A stretch of DNA of 64,000 bases from Euglena gracilis. Lineage: Eukaryota; Euglenida; Euglenophyceae; Euglenales. The notes under the pieces are model-generated. The model made no database searches. It had not been told where the DNA came from and saw nothing but the letters and a program-made list of their open reading frames with translations. This document shows, in pieces, positions 11,777-26,700 of this stretch. The translations under genes were made by a program, and so were the position numbers. The stretch is taken from NCBI GenBank assembly GCA_039621445.1, contig CP154957.1, positions 42,565,474 to 42,629,473 of the forward strand, given 5' to 3'. Every line of letters starts with the position of its first letter. Position 1 is the stretch's first letter.

Positions 11777-14700
11777 GTGGAGTCGGCCAGCCCTTTTCTT
11801 ATGCCTTGTTGTTGTGTGGGTCGTACAGGGAAGGGCTTGTAGTTGACCCCACCCACTGAATCTAATGCAAGCCCGAAAAAGGACCGCGAACCAGTTGCTA
11901 TTGGTGTTGGCATTGGGATCGAAGATCAACCCCAAGCGCCAATTGGACCTCCAGCCGAGCTGACAGAGGAACAGAAACAAGCTTCATTGAAGTTGATTGC
12001 AGTCTTTGGTGTGCCACTCTTTATTTTTGATGCTGCATCTTTCATTTTTGAGGCGAATGAAAAAAGTTATTCTGCTGGGAATGTGATGATGTGTGTCATG
12101 CAATGCCTATTTCGATTTTTTTTTCAACACCCATGCACTGCATTCAATGCAGTGCATACTGTTTTGTGTTGATTTTTTTTTCGGAGGCTGCTTGTGTTAT
12201 TCAGGAGAGGAAACAGTACGTGGTTTGCACAGCCAGAAATGGATCCACAGGATGGACAGCATCAAAGAAGTCTCCTCATCTATGGACACTTACAAATCAA
12301 GCAAGAGAAGTGTTAAAGTGTGCTGAGCTGCATTGCATTGAACCTTAGAGATATGCCCTCCCAGGCATCCATTTTGTCCCTTTTGAAAGCGACCTGGGGC
12401 AACAATCTGGTGGTTTTTAGTCAAGTGGGGTCAATCCAATAAGGATGCGACCAGTGCACTGCTTTTGTGCAATTGGAACAACTCTTTTTTTTGTTTATTT
12501 GGGTTTGTTTTTGAAGCAAATGATTATCAATGTTATTTTTGAAGAAAAAAAAGTTGGAAGGGGCATTTTTTCAAAAGAGGAAGGTAAGGGAAACCATGAC
12601 AATACTGACCCAATGCCCACCTCCAACTAGTCATCAAGTGTGGCTGCGAGGACGCAGGACAGAAAACACCCTAGCTCCAATTCAATCCTCACCCATTGGT
12701 GGGGTGAATATGGTCCAATCAATTCAAAGTTCTGCCTTTTACCTCTGTGCAGATGAAGATGCTGGAGGTCTTCATTCAAGTTGCCTCGTTGCTTCTGTTT
12801 GATTCTGTGCTTCAAGTGTATTTGCAATGCTTGGATTTCTTGAAGACCATTGTTGGTTTGTTCCTCTTGCTCGTGGGTGGGGGAGTGGGTGGGCATTTTT
12901 CTGGAAGAAACTGGTCCAGATCCATTGATGAATGTGCTTTGCAGATCAATTGTCCCCCCCCCCCCCAGGGTTTGATACAAGGAGGGTGTGGGTGGGGGGG
13001 GACACTGCTTGGACTGCGGGGGGGCTGTCAACACCATACCATGTGCGTCCGACCCAACCAGGGTGATTGAATGGTTTTTTTTTTGGAGTGACTGACCGTT
13101 TTTTGGCTCCAGATCAGAGTTGATTTTTTTTTAAGTTTCGTGACCTGGGGGGGGGGAGGGTGGGTGGGTCCCGGCTGAGCCCCCACGGGGCTGGACCAGA
13201 AATCTTGGTGTGAAGCACCGAAATTTATATCAACCCTGAGAAGAAAAGTGAAATGAGATTGAAAACGTTGTCATCCAAGGAAAGAACAAGTGTATAAATT
13301 TCCAGCAACTAGCAGGAAGAATCAATGCAACACAACCAAAAGGCAAAAAAGGCACAATTATGCAAACAATGATGCATGGGGGCTCTTGGTGACAAAGAAA
13401 AACAACCTGAAAACATCATTTCCGGGGAGTCCCGTGGGCCGGCTGGAAAAAGGAATTGGCTGGTAACAAGGTGCTGGTTGGACCCCCCCCCCCAGGGGGT
13501 GGGCAGATCCGGCCAGCAGGGAAGTGAACCAAAATGCCTCCCCAAAAGTCCAAATCCAACTGAGATGGAATTTTTCGGGCAAAAACTTGAGGTGAAAACC
13601 CAAACGCAACCTGTTGGCCATTTTTGACTCCAAATTAAACCCTCCCTCAAATAACATTTACCCCCCAAATAATTCCCCCCCTGGCACCCAATTTTGGCTG
13701 CCCAAATAATATCCCCCCCTCATTTCTTCACTGACTGCCTCAGGAAAGAATGAGTGTCTTGGAACCATATTTTTATGCAAATTTACATGATTTTTACCAT
13801 GCTCGGATTGGAAATGGAAATGAGAATACCAAATTGCATATAGACAAATATTGCACCTACCATGCATTTTGATGGTGATCAGTTTTTACTTGGCACCCGG
13901 GGGGGGGCCAAGGAAACTCTCCGGGGGGGGGGGGTAAAGTGGCACTCGTCCGACCCCGGGGGAAAGTTGGGGATTGTCAACTAGAAGTTCGGCGTCATTT
14001 CCGACCCAGGTAGTCAGAATTCAGGCCAAATTTAGATATTTTTGAGGGCAAAATGTGTTTTCAAAAATCCTCTGAAAATGGGACCTAACCTCTGGCCCAA
14101 TCTTTTCCCTAAATCGGGCTAATTTTCAGCATGCCGATCCAACGCCTTGCCCCATTCCCAAAATTAAACATCAAAGCAAATCTCCCCAGATCCGGCCACT
14201 TTTACCCGGATCCGGCGCGATTCCGGGCAAAATCAAAAAGGGAAAAAGTCGGAATGTCGGACGCGGTTGCTGACATACCCCCTGGATATTTTATTTGGCC
14301 CCTCGGAAGGGCCAAATAAAACCTTGCAGATATGTACAGGTAAAATAAATATGTTTTTCATGTTACATTATTTATATCCCCCCCAAATAATATTCCCCCC
14401 TCCCTGGGGTGGAGTTCAGCTGACCAAGTAATATTCCTGGGGGAAAATGCTTTTAAGCCACCCATTTTAAAGACAATATTTTCGACCAGAGTTTTTTTCT
14501 TTTGTGTTCTCACCGTGTTGCTGATTGAGATTTGTTGAATCACCCCACCAGGATTGGATGGGAATTTCTGAAGCTGCGGAACACAGTGCCAGGCCAGAAG
14601 AGGGGATAGGAGGCACCAAACAAACTGCCATACTGCACACAGGGGGAGGATCCACCCCCAACATCCTTTCCCATATTTTCAAGAGTGCCGATTTTTTGGG

Positions 14701-17700
14701 CCAAATTTTTCTTTCGGCGCTTTTGGTGCCAAAGGAATTTTTTGTTGTGCAGTGCCACGGGGGGGGGGGTCCGACGACCACCCCCCTCCTGGACTTCCGG
14801 TCAGCACAGCACCCAACTCAGGGATGCCTCCTCCCCATCCGCAGGGGATTTTGCGTCGGACGTCAACCCAGAGGTGCTGCGGGAACACATCGCCCCCCTC
14901 ATCCGGGTCCTGCTGCAGCGGACCGGGGACATGAACTCACGCATCTGCAGCGCCGCCGTGGATTTCCTGATGTACCTGGCCGCCCTCCCACTGGTGGGCA
15001 TCTCCCACATCTCGGAGTACCTCACGGAGCCCATCGAGAACGCCCTGGCGTTCAAGCACGTCATCGCCCGGCTGAACCTGTTGCTGACGGTCATTGGGCA
15101 ATATGGATTTGCCGATGATGGTGGGTTGTCTCCTGAGGTGTGCTGTGTTCTCACGCTTGAAGGTTTTGAGTGGTTTTTTTTTTAAGACAGCTTGGACAAG
15201 GTGGGGCTGGCAGCCGCAAATATGTTTTTTTTTATCGTGGCATTCCCATCTCTCAGAGGGTGATGGCGATCGTTGTCGATGCATTAAATGGGACAAACCC
15301 CAAGGTGCGCAAGCAGGCAGCACTCATTGTGGTGGAGGCTTACAAACGTCTGGGAAAGAAGACAGAGCAGTACCTAAGGTCTTGCAAGCCTGCCACTCTC
15401 AAAGTGTGCCCCTTGTTTAGATGTGATATGGTTGTGATGTTTTACAATCTTTTCAGTTGATTTTGTTCCTTTTGATTCATAAAGTCTCTCGCATTGTTGA
15501 CATGATTCTCATTTTTTTTGCTGCAAGAAAGGAGTAACCTCATCTCAACTTGGGAACATTCATTGGTTTCAGGTTCCATTCCAACCAATCTTAGCAATTT
15601 TAAGCAAAGGCGTTGCAAGATGAAATCGCCACCTCCCCTTTTTTTGCCCACCGACCTCCCCAGGGTTTTCTTAAGCCAGAGGTGACCCCACCCCCAAGGG
15701 GGGTCCAGCCAGCCAGCACCTTTGTCCCAGCCAGCAGCTCCCTGCTCAGCTGTGTGGGGGGGGGTCCACTAAAATACAGTTAGGGCCAGCCCAGCAAAGC
15801 AGCTGTTTGCTTTTGGTCTGTTTGTTTCGGCAGCCGATCTCGCCCTGAGCTTTATCGTGTTCTTTTGCGCAATCCCGCAGAGGAACACGAGAGAGAGGTT
15901 TATTTTTGGGTTTTGGGTCCAGGTATTTGAACTGCTGGTTCTAGTGGTTGCACGCCAGCCCTCCGTGTGTGGGTTTTCAACATTTCGCATGGGTGAAATT
16001 CAGGGGAAAGGCCGACATTTAATGTTTTTGACCCTCTGAAACATGGCGCAGAGTTTTGATCTCCCCAGGTTTGACGGAGCCCTGTAAAATAAGAACGTGG
16101 TCTTGTCTGCTGCATTTCTTGTTTGGCATCTGCCATCGCAGGTAGTGTTCTGGAGACAGGGAATTTCTTATGCCGGACCCCACCACCCCCAGGGGACCAG
16201 CACCTTTTTCCAACCAACAGCTCCCAGCCAGGTTGTGGACCCCGACCCCAGGGCAGAACGGGAATCGGCCAGGGTGGTGGGTGCTGACAACGACCCCAGA
16301 ATGGCCATATATTCGGAAACGTTGTAGATAGCGCCTGTGCAAGGCAAGTCCACATTCCCAAATATTGCACACGTTTGGGGTGCTTGAAACGCACTAATGA
16401 TACTGATCAACGTATGCTCAATGTGCCCCAATTGCGACTTTTTCTTGCCTGGGGGGTCGACCCCCCCACCACCTCTTCCCGTTGTTCTGGTGGCACCAGT
16501 TTTTGGACCCAAAATTTTTTCCCCGCCGGCTTGGGCGCCGGGTGTATTTCGGACGCAGTTTGGGACCCATACAGGGGGTCCCCCCAAAAAACCCCCCAAA
16601 ACCCCATTTTTTTACACCTTCCAGAATTTTAACATTTTCTCAAAATTTTGATTTTGAGAGGTTTTTGAAGCGAAAAAATGCCATTGAAGATCAAAGAAAT
16701 TCAAAGAGAAAAAATCTTGGGCGGCCAAACTCGCATTTGAGGTTTTGATCTTCAGCTTGCGCTTTGGCGCAAATTTCCGATCTTTTTGAAACCCAGCGGA
16801 GAAACCCACCCTTTTGACCCTCTGGTTCCGCGGAGACCCTCCACAGTGGCGTGTGCATCATTTGTCGATGTTGGGACCCGGGGAACAGGCCCAATTTTGG
16901 TTTTTTTCCGCCTGTACACCATTTTGAAAAAGGTTCAACCAACCGCCAGGACACGTGAATTTTCCCAAATAAGTGCCAAAACCCCCGTTGGGAGTCACTC
17001 GTTTTTGAAGACTTGACTGTGTTCCCCGGATGGTGCCACACAGGCTGGGTGTAATTTGGCCCCTTTTTGTTGTTTTTTTAGGCTCTGTGATATGTCCGTG
17101 AAGGGGTGCCTGCTGAGGCGTCCAGAGGGTGGACTCTGCATACACGTTGTGAAAAGTTGGAAAAAATGGCATGGCACAGAGTAGTGATCCCTGGGTGCTT
17201 GACGCGCGACGAGTCCGAGGATTATCGATGTGATTGGATTTCCAGGCCCCCAAATTGAATAGCTTATACGTTAGGGGACGATCTCTGGTTTCTCCAGAGC
17301 CCTTAGGTTACCCGCAACTCCCCGCCAGTCTGGAGATATGCCCTTAGTAAAAAAGTTGTCTACCGTTTTTTTTTCCGGCCCAAAATGACCCTGCAATTTC
17401 CCTGGGGAAAAAAAACGAAAATTTTTTTCAGTCGCGAGCGACTGGATTCCTAGTTTCCGATTCACCTGGGGTTGACCCCCAACTCCCCGCCAGACCCGAG
17501 TTATTCACGCGCGAAGGGGTCCAAACTGGGTAGGATCGGCCCCCCCCCCCCCCCCCCCTGGATAAGCCCCCCTTTTGGACTCTGCCATTTCGGCCAAAAA
17601 ATGTCAATTTTCAAAATATCTCCAAAATGAAGCCAAATCAAAGGAAATGTCCGGAGACCTAAATTGAAGCCCTTGGAATGCTCTATCTACTGGGGTGTTG

Positions 17701-20700
17701 GTTTCCCCGCAACTCCCCGCCTAGCCCGAGATACGGCCGTTTTTTCGACCAATTTCGGCCATTTTGTGAAGTTTTTCCACTGTTCGACTTAGCCGTTTTC
17801 GGCCAAAAAAAAAGTCGAAAAAAAATCGAAATTTTTTTTTGCCCGAAACGATGTTTTTTGGCCTCCCGGACCCGGAAAAGGTGTTTCTTGAGCCAAGAAT
17901 GAGCGTTTTTCCACTCCCCGGCGCCCCGTTTCGGGCGCAAAACCCTTGCATTTCAGTCAAAAGACCTCCATGGAGAACATCCCAAAAACACCCACCTTGT
18001 GCACTGAGTGCAAGGTGAGTGAGGCTCCACAGCCTGCCGCCCACGATTCGTCATATTGTAACAGCCACTCCCTCCCCAGTGCCTGAATAGTTCAAAAGCA
18101 CCAACTGAGCTTCAGGCACAGCAGTGCTCAAACACCCCTTCATCACTCTCCTCTATCGCCCACCTTCTCACACAGCACGAACACATTCAAATCAGGGACT
18201 TTTTTAAGTTTGGACCCCCGGGGGGGGGAGGGGGGGGGTAGGGAGGGGGGCTCCGCCGGCCCCCCCCCCCCCCCGGGGGGGGGGTCCCCCCGGAGGGGGG
18301 TGGGATATACTTTTCGGCGCCGCAGGCGCCGAAAAAATTCTATTTTTAGCACTTTTCGCGATTTTTTGGCCATTTTTTGTGGGTCCCCCGGGACCCCCTC
18401 CTCCCCCCCCCCCGGGGGGGGGCCAGGGGGGGGGGGGGGGGGGGGGGGAGCCCCCCTCCCCCCCCCCCCGGTCTTAAAAAAACCCCTGATTCAAATGAAT
18501 CTGCCATTTAAAAGGACATTGCACTTAAGCGCAAATTATTAACTTGCGCTTAAGCGCAATGTAAAAAATTTGCGCTTAAGCGCAAGTTAAAACAGAAGCC
18601 CCTGAGCTTATGGGAGTCCCTCTGATGTGTTCCGGTGTGTTGGGGGCCCCTCTCGTCACGGCCAGTGTGCGGGCTTGGTGAGGAAATACATTGCGCCGAA
18701 GCGCAAAGGACATGCCTCCAGATTACACGTCAGCCGCCTGTTTGCACTTCTCATTTTTTGTATGATGTTTTGCGCTTCGGCGCAATGTATTTCCTCACCA
18801 AGTCCGCACACTGGCCGTTCAGAGAGGGCCCCCAACACACCGGAACACATCAGAGGGACTCCCATAAGCTCAGGGGCTTCTGCTTTAACTTGCGCTTAAG
18901 CGCAATTTTTTTACATTGCGCTTAAGCGCAAGTTAAAAAAATTGCGCTTAAGCACAATGTCCATAACCATTGCCTTCTGTGCCCGGCAGTGTGGGGCGAC
19001 GTTGGCACAGGTCCCTGCCCTGGGCTTGCCCTCAATCCCCCCAACCCCCCCCATCTGGGTGGCTCCCACTGTACCGACAGAAAGACCTGTTTCGGCTGAA
19101 CAATGCCCTCCATCTGCCCGGTGTGATGTGGCTGTCTGGTGGGTTGCAAATTACCGAAAAAAGATGTGTCAGCATGTCTCCCTCCGTTGTGAGATAAGTT
19201 TTAAACAGTTATATTTGCGCTTCGGCGCAAGCCATGTTCCTTTTGCAATTTTAAAAATTGTATTTTTTATTGCGCTTTGGCACAATATAACCCTTAAATT
19301 TCCATTCTTCATGAGCCTACCCATTGCGCTTTGGCGCAAATGGAAACACACGTTGACACAAAAGTTGTTATCATTGTGCAAGTGCGGTAATGGTCACCCA
19401 CATGTTGAATCACAAAAAAGTAAAAAATTTGCGCCAAAGCGCAAATGGTTTTATTTTTTGTGATGAAAAAAAATTGTGCCAAAGCGCAAATGCACAATGG
19501 AGTCCGCTTGTTTCATCGCCCGGCGCTTTGTGTTCATGCACACTGGGCCCCGGGAGCGCTGTGCCCGTAGAACGTGGAGTTCCAAGTCGTTGCTTTCGTC
19601 CCCAGGCCCTGAGGTGCAGAGAGACACTATTTTCAGACTGTCCTGAGTCTCAGGCCACGATGTTCCAAAACAGAATTTTTTTTGGATTTACGCGTCGGCG
19701 CAATTTTGCAGTCACTTTCAAAGCTAAGTGTTAGGCCGCCTAAGAAAATCTCAGTAAAATTTGATTGTGCCAAAATTTGGTCCAATTTTTTGATCTGCGT
19801 TTTTTTCACCAGGGTGTGACGTAGAGCTGAGCTCTTTGGGAGACCACCCCGGCCAGCGGCCCAGCGGCGCGGCCCGGCTGGCGGCCCGGCGGCCGGCGGC
19901 CCGGCGGCCCGGCGGTCCGGCGGCCCGGCGGCCCGGCGGTCCGGCGGCCCGGCGGGTCGAAAAACGTTCATTTTCGGCTCAAAAACAGTTTTTCTAGGTC
20001 CGGGAGGCCAAAAAACATCGTTTCGGGCCCAAAATTTTTTTTCGATTTTTTTCGACTTTTTTCACCCGGTTTTGACCCAAAGTCAATGGGTTGGCGGTCC
20101 AAAACGGGGCGCTGGCGGGTCGAAAAACGCTCATTTTGGCTCGAAAACACTTTTTTCGGGTCCGGGAGGTCAAAAATCATGGTTTTGGGCAAAAATTTTT
20201 TTTTCGATTTTTTCGACTTTTTGACCCAAAAATGGCTAAGTCCACCGGCCAGGGGGGCGGGCCCCAGCCAGGAGGGGGGGGGTCCGGGTCGGAAAATTTT
20301 TTTCGCCCAAAAATTTTGGGTCCCGACCTGCCTCCCCCTCGCCCAGCCGCCCTCGGACCCACCGCAGGGGTCCCCGAATACCCAAAACTGGCCCAAAATC
20401 GCACAACCAGGCCCCGGGAACCCCAAAAAACGGTCAAAACCCCCCCCCCTAAACCTAATGATTGACCCCTGGTTTGGGTCCCAACTCCTCGTCTAGCCCC
20501 GAGATACGGCCAATTTACGGTTTCGGGCCCTGAACGGGCCAGAACTGGCAAAACTGGCCCAAAACCCCAAAACGACCATATCTCGGGCTAGGCGAGGAGT
20601 TGGCCCAAACCGCGCATACCGATCGATAGGGCGTCCAAAAGTTGTGGACCTCTTTACTTTTCCTCAACTTCACAGCGTTTTCGAGATATTTTGAATTTTT

Positions 20701-23700
20701 CGATTTTTTGACCCCAGCCCAGCAGCCCTCGAACCCCTGCAGGGGTCCCCGAATACCCCAAAATGGCCCAAAATCGCACAACCAGACCCCAGGAACCCCA
20801 AAAAACGGTCAAACCCCCCCCCCCTAAACCTAATGATTGCCCCCCTGGTTTGGGTCCCAACTCCTCGTCTAGCCCGAGATACGGCCAAATTACGGTTTCG
20901 GGCCCTGAACGGGCCCGAAATGGCCAAAACTGGCCAAACTGGCCCAAAACCACAAAACGGCCGTATCTCGGGCTAGGCGAAAAGTTGGCCCAAACCGCGC
21001 ATACCGATCGATCGGGCGTCCCAAAGTTGTGGAAGGACGTCCTCTTTACTTTTTCGCAACTCCGCAGCGTTTTCGAGCTATTTTGAGTTTTTCGATTTTT
21101 TGACCCCAAAATGACCCTGCAATTTCCCCGGGAAAAAAAACGGTAGACAGCTTTTTTGCTCGGGCCATATCTCCGGACTGGCGGGGAGTTGCGGGTAACC
21201 TAAAAGCTCTGGAGAAACTAGGGATCGTCCCCTAACCTATAGGCTATTCACTTTGGGGGGGGCCCGGAAATCCAATCACATCGATAATCCTCGGGTGTCC
21301 GGACCTACCCAGGGGGGGGGGCGGGGGGGCGGGGGGGCGGGGGGGTCGGACCCCCCCTCCGGCCCCGGTGGTAAGCTTCGCTCTTACTCCAAAGAGATAA
21401 GAGCTCAGCGACCCCCCTCCTAAAAACCACCAGTTTTAACCCTGAAATTTTTGATTTTTTTGTGAAAAAGTGTGGTTTTCCCTCAAAAAATCATGTGTTT
21501 TTGGTTCATTTTTCAAAAAATTTTCAGATTTTCCCCAGCCAACATCCCCGTTTTCCCAAAGTTGGTGAAAATGCTGTGGTGGGTCGGGGGGGGGGGTCGA
21601 CCCCCCCACCACCTCCCAGGAGGGGGGTCGACCCCCCCCCCACCAGGCGTTCCCGTTCTGCCCTGCCCGACCCCCCCAGGTCGAGCAGAAATGAAGTTTT
21701 CGGTGCCCGGCAAAGCCGGGCTTGACTAAAATTTTTTTTTGAATTTTGGTACTTTTGGGGCTTTTTTCAAAATTCTGGCGAAGAAAGTCCAACGCAGCTG
21801 GATTTGGGGGGGGGCTGGCTGTTTTTGGGTGGCCAGCGGGTCCAGCCCGGCATCCAGTCGGACCCCCCCCCCCCCCGGACCCCCACCCTGGGGGTCCAGC
21901 CAGCAATTTTTTTTCCAGTTGGCCGGCTGGACCCCAGAGGATCCTTCAGAAATTCCCTCTGCAGCAACCTGCTGAGGTTTTTGAAGTCAGATGCAAAAGA
22001 AGTGTGTTTTCCAGGTTGAAGCATTAAACTGTTAAATTATTCTGCAAATTCTTGCAGATTCATACAATAAATAACATGGGAGGATTTTTGTGAGTTGACC
22101 TCTGTGGCACTTTTTTTGCCCAAAGTCCCCCCCGTATTATTTTATCGAAATTTTGATGATTTTTTTACCTTTTTTTTTATAATTTCAATTAATTTTGATA
22201 ATAAATTTTATTGAAACTCAAAGAAAAGGGTTGCAATGGCCATTTTTTTGCCAGGCTGTGAGATTTCAAAATATCACTCCTGTTTCACGGCTGGAGGGAA
22301 GATGTGAAACAGAATTTGAGAGGAATCTGTGAGGAAAACGTGGTAATTGCCTGGACATATGCATGTATTTCTGAGAGGCGAAATATCGCTTCAATATAAA
22401 ATAACACCCCAAACCACCGTTTTTGGTGTTATTTTTGTATTTTTCGCAAAAACTGACATTTTTTGGAGGCCAGACCCGTTTTTTTTTTGGTCATTACGGT
22501 GCTTTTGTTTTTGCAGAAAGGAAGAAGCCAACTATGTGTTCAGTGCGAGTGATTTTTTTTTCATATGGAGGGAAGATTGTGCTTTGCTTTTCCCATCAAA
22601 AATAAGGGGCTGCATCGCCATTTTTATCAGATATTGAAGCAGTAGAAACATTTACGAAGTTACACAAGTGTCCGGTTTTCTATCCCCAAAAATGCGTGTT
22701 TGAGATTGTGTAACGTCCCCCCCGATTTCCCTGGGAAATCAAGCCACATGGGACCATCTGTTGGCACGATCTGCTGCGGGAGACTACAGTGGGGACAAGC
22801 GTTCAGGCAAACATGGTGAGCAACAATTGAAAACAAAACAGGACCATGGAAAAAAGGAATGGGAACTTTCATCCATTTTAAAATTTTATTTTGAATCTGT
22901 TGCACAATAATTGAAGTCTTAGCCTGCGCACGCAGAATTAATTTTTAGCTTTTGTTTGCGCAATTGCACAAGTGGTTCAGTTCATTTATCCTCACCAACA
23001 ACTTCTTTTGTCGCGCACCGCATTTTCATGTCTTTTCCAGCCAAGGAACAGAGTACGTATTCCAGTGTGTGGAAACAGACCAACTTGGTCATTCCAATGG
23101 CTGAGGATTTTAGCTTTTGGGTTCTTCAAAAGTGCCTCTGTTTAGCCCCTTTTCCAGAATGTGTTTTGGGTATTCACTGCATTTTTCATTTATTTGCCTT
23201 TGCACCCAGTGTTCCCCAACCTTCTGGAACCTTCCAATGGGTGCCAACAGGTCGGTGGAATTCTGGACACCCCCTGAACCCGTCATTTCAGTCCCAACAA
23301 ATGACCGTTCTGGTAGTGGTAATCACTGGTCGGATCCTCTTCGGAACTGTGAACTTGTCAATCAGCTCCCAGGTGGCAGAATGCATAGGACCACAAGGCC
23401 TGTGGATTGACAGGTTTTTTTTTGAATTGTTCAATGCGGTTTTTGCAATTTGAATTGGAACCTTTGAATTCGATGGTTGTGGGCTGTTTTTTTCGCAAGT
23501 TTTGAGACGTGTGTTTTGCATCCAAAAACGAGCCCCCAAAAACAAGCCTAATTGCGTCCATAAACTCGGAAACGTTTTAGATGGCGTGATTGCACAAGTC
23601 TTTTATGAGCTCTGCCTAAGTTATTGCAAAAAAATATTTTTTTGAAAATGAAATAGGGCTTCCAAGTAATATGAAGTTTAATGCTAATAAGGAACCCAAA

Positions 23701-26700
23701 AATAAAATGCACAACAATCAAATTGTAATTCTAAAATAGTAGTTTTATTTTTCCCTCCTCACTCTGAAATCTTTTTGTTTGATCTTTTTTTTGAATTTGA
23801 CCTTCCGGATCCAGGGACAAACGTAGAACTAGTCCCGTGTTCGAGAGATTTGAAATCCTTCCCTGATGTCCAACAAATTCCCTGGTCCAAAAAAAACACC
23901 TCTGTTCATACTGCAATTTTTATCACTACATTTTTATCCAACTCGGGAAATGAAGGATATTATAATGAATGATAATGAGAATTAAGTCAACCAAACAGAG
24001 TTTGATGTGCCAAATTAGTGAATTGTTTTTTTTTTGTTCTCCTTGCAGTTCTTGAAGACCGAAATCGAGGTGGAATTATGTGATATCGAGGCTTTGGCAG
24101 ATGCAGATGTGAAAACACAGGAGCAAGGTTTCTCTTGTACCATTTTGGGCGTTCTGGAATGTCCCATAGTGCACATCGCATTTTTAAAAGTCCGGTTGTT
24201 TTTGTTGCCCCCCCCTGTCTTATGGTTGGATCAATTTGACATTGTTGAAAATCGAAACCAGTGGACATATTTAGCTCATTTTAGTAAGTTTTAATTAGCT
24301 CCAGCAAGAGATTCCAAAAGTTCCAGGATCCCAGTTAGAAGAACTTTTTTTTGTGTGACTCATGTCACATGAAAAACGGAAATTTGGGTCCGAGGCATGT
24401 GGAAGAATGCTTGAGGTCTTTCAAATATGCTTTTTTGGCTGCACTTCTTCGTTTTGAAGTCCACCCCCCAAAAATCACTGTCCGCATTTTTTTGGCATTC
24501 TTTCCACTAGGCTAATTGGCTAACCCACAGAAAGTAGTGTTAAAGTATATGGATTCCTGAAACTCCAAGTCTGCGGGGTGCGGGGTTCTGTGGATCTTTG
24601 CCCCTTTGTTTCTCAGAGGACCTTGTGCTTTTGGAGGCATTCGAGCCCGAAGAGCAACGGAAAATGCAGCCTCTGGTGGACGTATGCTTTCCTGCTTTGT
24701 CCTCACTAATCTGTGCCTGTGGATAATGAATCGCTGACCCCCCCCCCCAACCCCCCCCCCCCCCCCCCCGGGGGTGGGTGACTGGTTTTTTTCAAAGTGA
24801 CTGAACTGGTTTTGGCCCGGAACCCCTCCCTCCCCCCCCCCGGGGGGGGGGGGGGTTCGGCCGGAGTGGGCAAAAGTTAGAAGGTGAATTGGCACCAGGT
24901 TGCATCTCTGTGGGCTCAAGTTAGATTTGCATGTCATTTTTCCATTGGCTCTTTACAACTTCAAGAAAGGATTTGGAGCAAAACCAGAGGGAAATCAAAA
25001 GACATTGTCTTGTCTGCTGTCTTTTGCTATGCAATGTGGCAGTCAAGTTTCAGATGCAAAAGGAGTTATGGAACATGAACATGGAGTGGTGTGATTTCGG
25101 CATGACGACCCGCTATTTTCATTCAAATTGCATTTGGATTTTCTGTTCTGGGGATGTGGGAGCAGTTAAAGTCTTGTAAAGGTTAAGGTCATTTGTGGTT
25201 TTTCTTTCGCTTATCGACAGGTATTCGGCCCCGGCATTCAGTGCTTATTTTCCAAGAAGTGGAAGTTGCGTGAGAACGCCCTTGACCGGCTGCGGCAACA
25301 GCTGGAATTGGGGACGTTCAACGCGCTGGAGGCCCTCAGCAACAGTGGGAAGAATTCTTTTGGGTCCAAGAAGTCATTCATGCATTGCTGCCGTGTCCAG
25401 GGTTTACAGGCAGAGTCATGTGTGGGCTTCATAGTCTCGTTATGTCTGTTTTTGTTCGTGTTCGGGTCGATGTTGCTCCCAGTGAATATTTGCACATCTG
25501 AAGTTGAGGAATGGGGTTTGAGAATTTTTTTTTAAAAAAAATCAAAAAGCCACCAAAATGCACACGTTGTACGTTTTTTGTTTTCCTTCGGACTTTTTTT
25601 TGACGTTCACACTGCCTCAATTTTGTTGTAGCAATTATTTTTGTCGAACTACACTGTTTCCAGAGGGAAGTTGATGAGTTTCTGTGTTGCCATGCCCGGC
25701 CAGGGTACATTGTTTAGGGGTTCATTCCCTCAATCCCTGCACCGAAGTATTGTTGCATGCTCTGGAGCAAACCCTGAAGATGTCTTGATGATTGGTCTCA
25801 GTGACCCAGTGCCGATTGTGTACACCATGTCATGTGCTGCCCTCCGGAGTGCAATAGGTGTGCTTCAGATTCTCGGTGGATGGGTCACCAACCAGAAGCT
25901 GAACAAGCCCAATTGCCAAACGTATTGATACTCAGGGTGGCAGAAGTTAAGGAAAGCCAAGTGCTTGCTTTTCAGGAATTTGTTTTGGTTGACCTGTGTG
26001 TCTACCATCCATCAGCTCTGTGTATGCATGCGTTCATACAGTAAGGGGAGTAATTGTGTGTGTGTGTGTGTGTCATACCCCAATTTTATGGGTGGTGTGC
26101 AGTGGTGCCATGTCTGTGTGCACACAGTTTGGTAGAGGCTTTGGGGCTGGGTGGAGTTCCCACCCACAAAATTCGGGGTGCACAAATAATGTCTTTACTG
26201 CAATTGCCTGCATGCATATGCATTAACGCCCTGCAAGCACATGCCCACATTGGGTGGCAATTCACATTTGTAATTTCTTTGTGATTCCTAATACATGGAG
26301 GAGGTAAAATATGGGGTTAGAATTGTCAAGCTAAATTTTCCTTTTTGCAATGGAATAAATTATTTGTTTTTCGACCAACCAACGGGGAGATCCAGCACAC
26401 ACAATTTTTTAAGCACTGTCCCCCCCCCCCCGGGGGGTGACTGACTGGTTTTTTCAGAGTGACTGACTGGTTTTGGGCCCGGACCCGGGAAATTTTTTTG
26501 GCCTAAAATGGCCTAAAGTGACTGGAAAGTGGCCTTTTTTCTGAGTGGCCGACCCCCCCCCCCCCCCGCGGGGGGTAGTGACTGACTGGCTTCCCAAAAA
26601 AAAGTGACTGACTGGTTTTTCAAAAAGTGGAGTGACCCCCCCCTCCCCCCCCCGGGGTCGGTAAAAAATTGTATGATCCAGCAAGCTGTCGGATGGCATC

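Larger units (their letters stand above)
15404..24048. other. Very long intron (about 8.6 kb) filled with repeats
   Basis: No confident exon was found here. Contents in order: CCAGCCAGCACC modules (15680-15760, 16170-16260), an AACTCCCCGCC satellite-like block (17280-17950), G/C tracts (18215-18470), the 449-bp foldback (18514-18962), TTGCGCTTNGGCGCAA palindromes (19210-19500), a GGCCCGGCGGTCC minisatellite (19842-19956), a satellite monomer (19960-20240), a roughly 380-bp tandem duplication (20340-21110), the GGTAAGCTTCGCTCTTAC motif (21367-21413), and AT-rich sequence from 22030 on. Open frames at 22960-23450 were inspected but not assigned. Confidence 0.6.
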
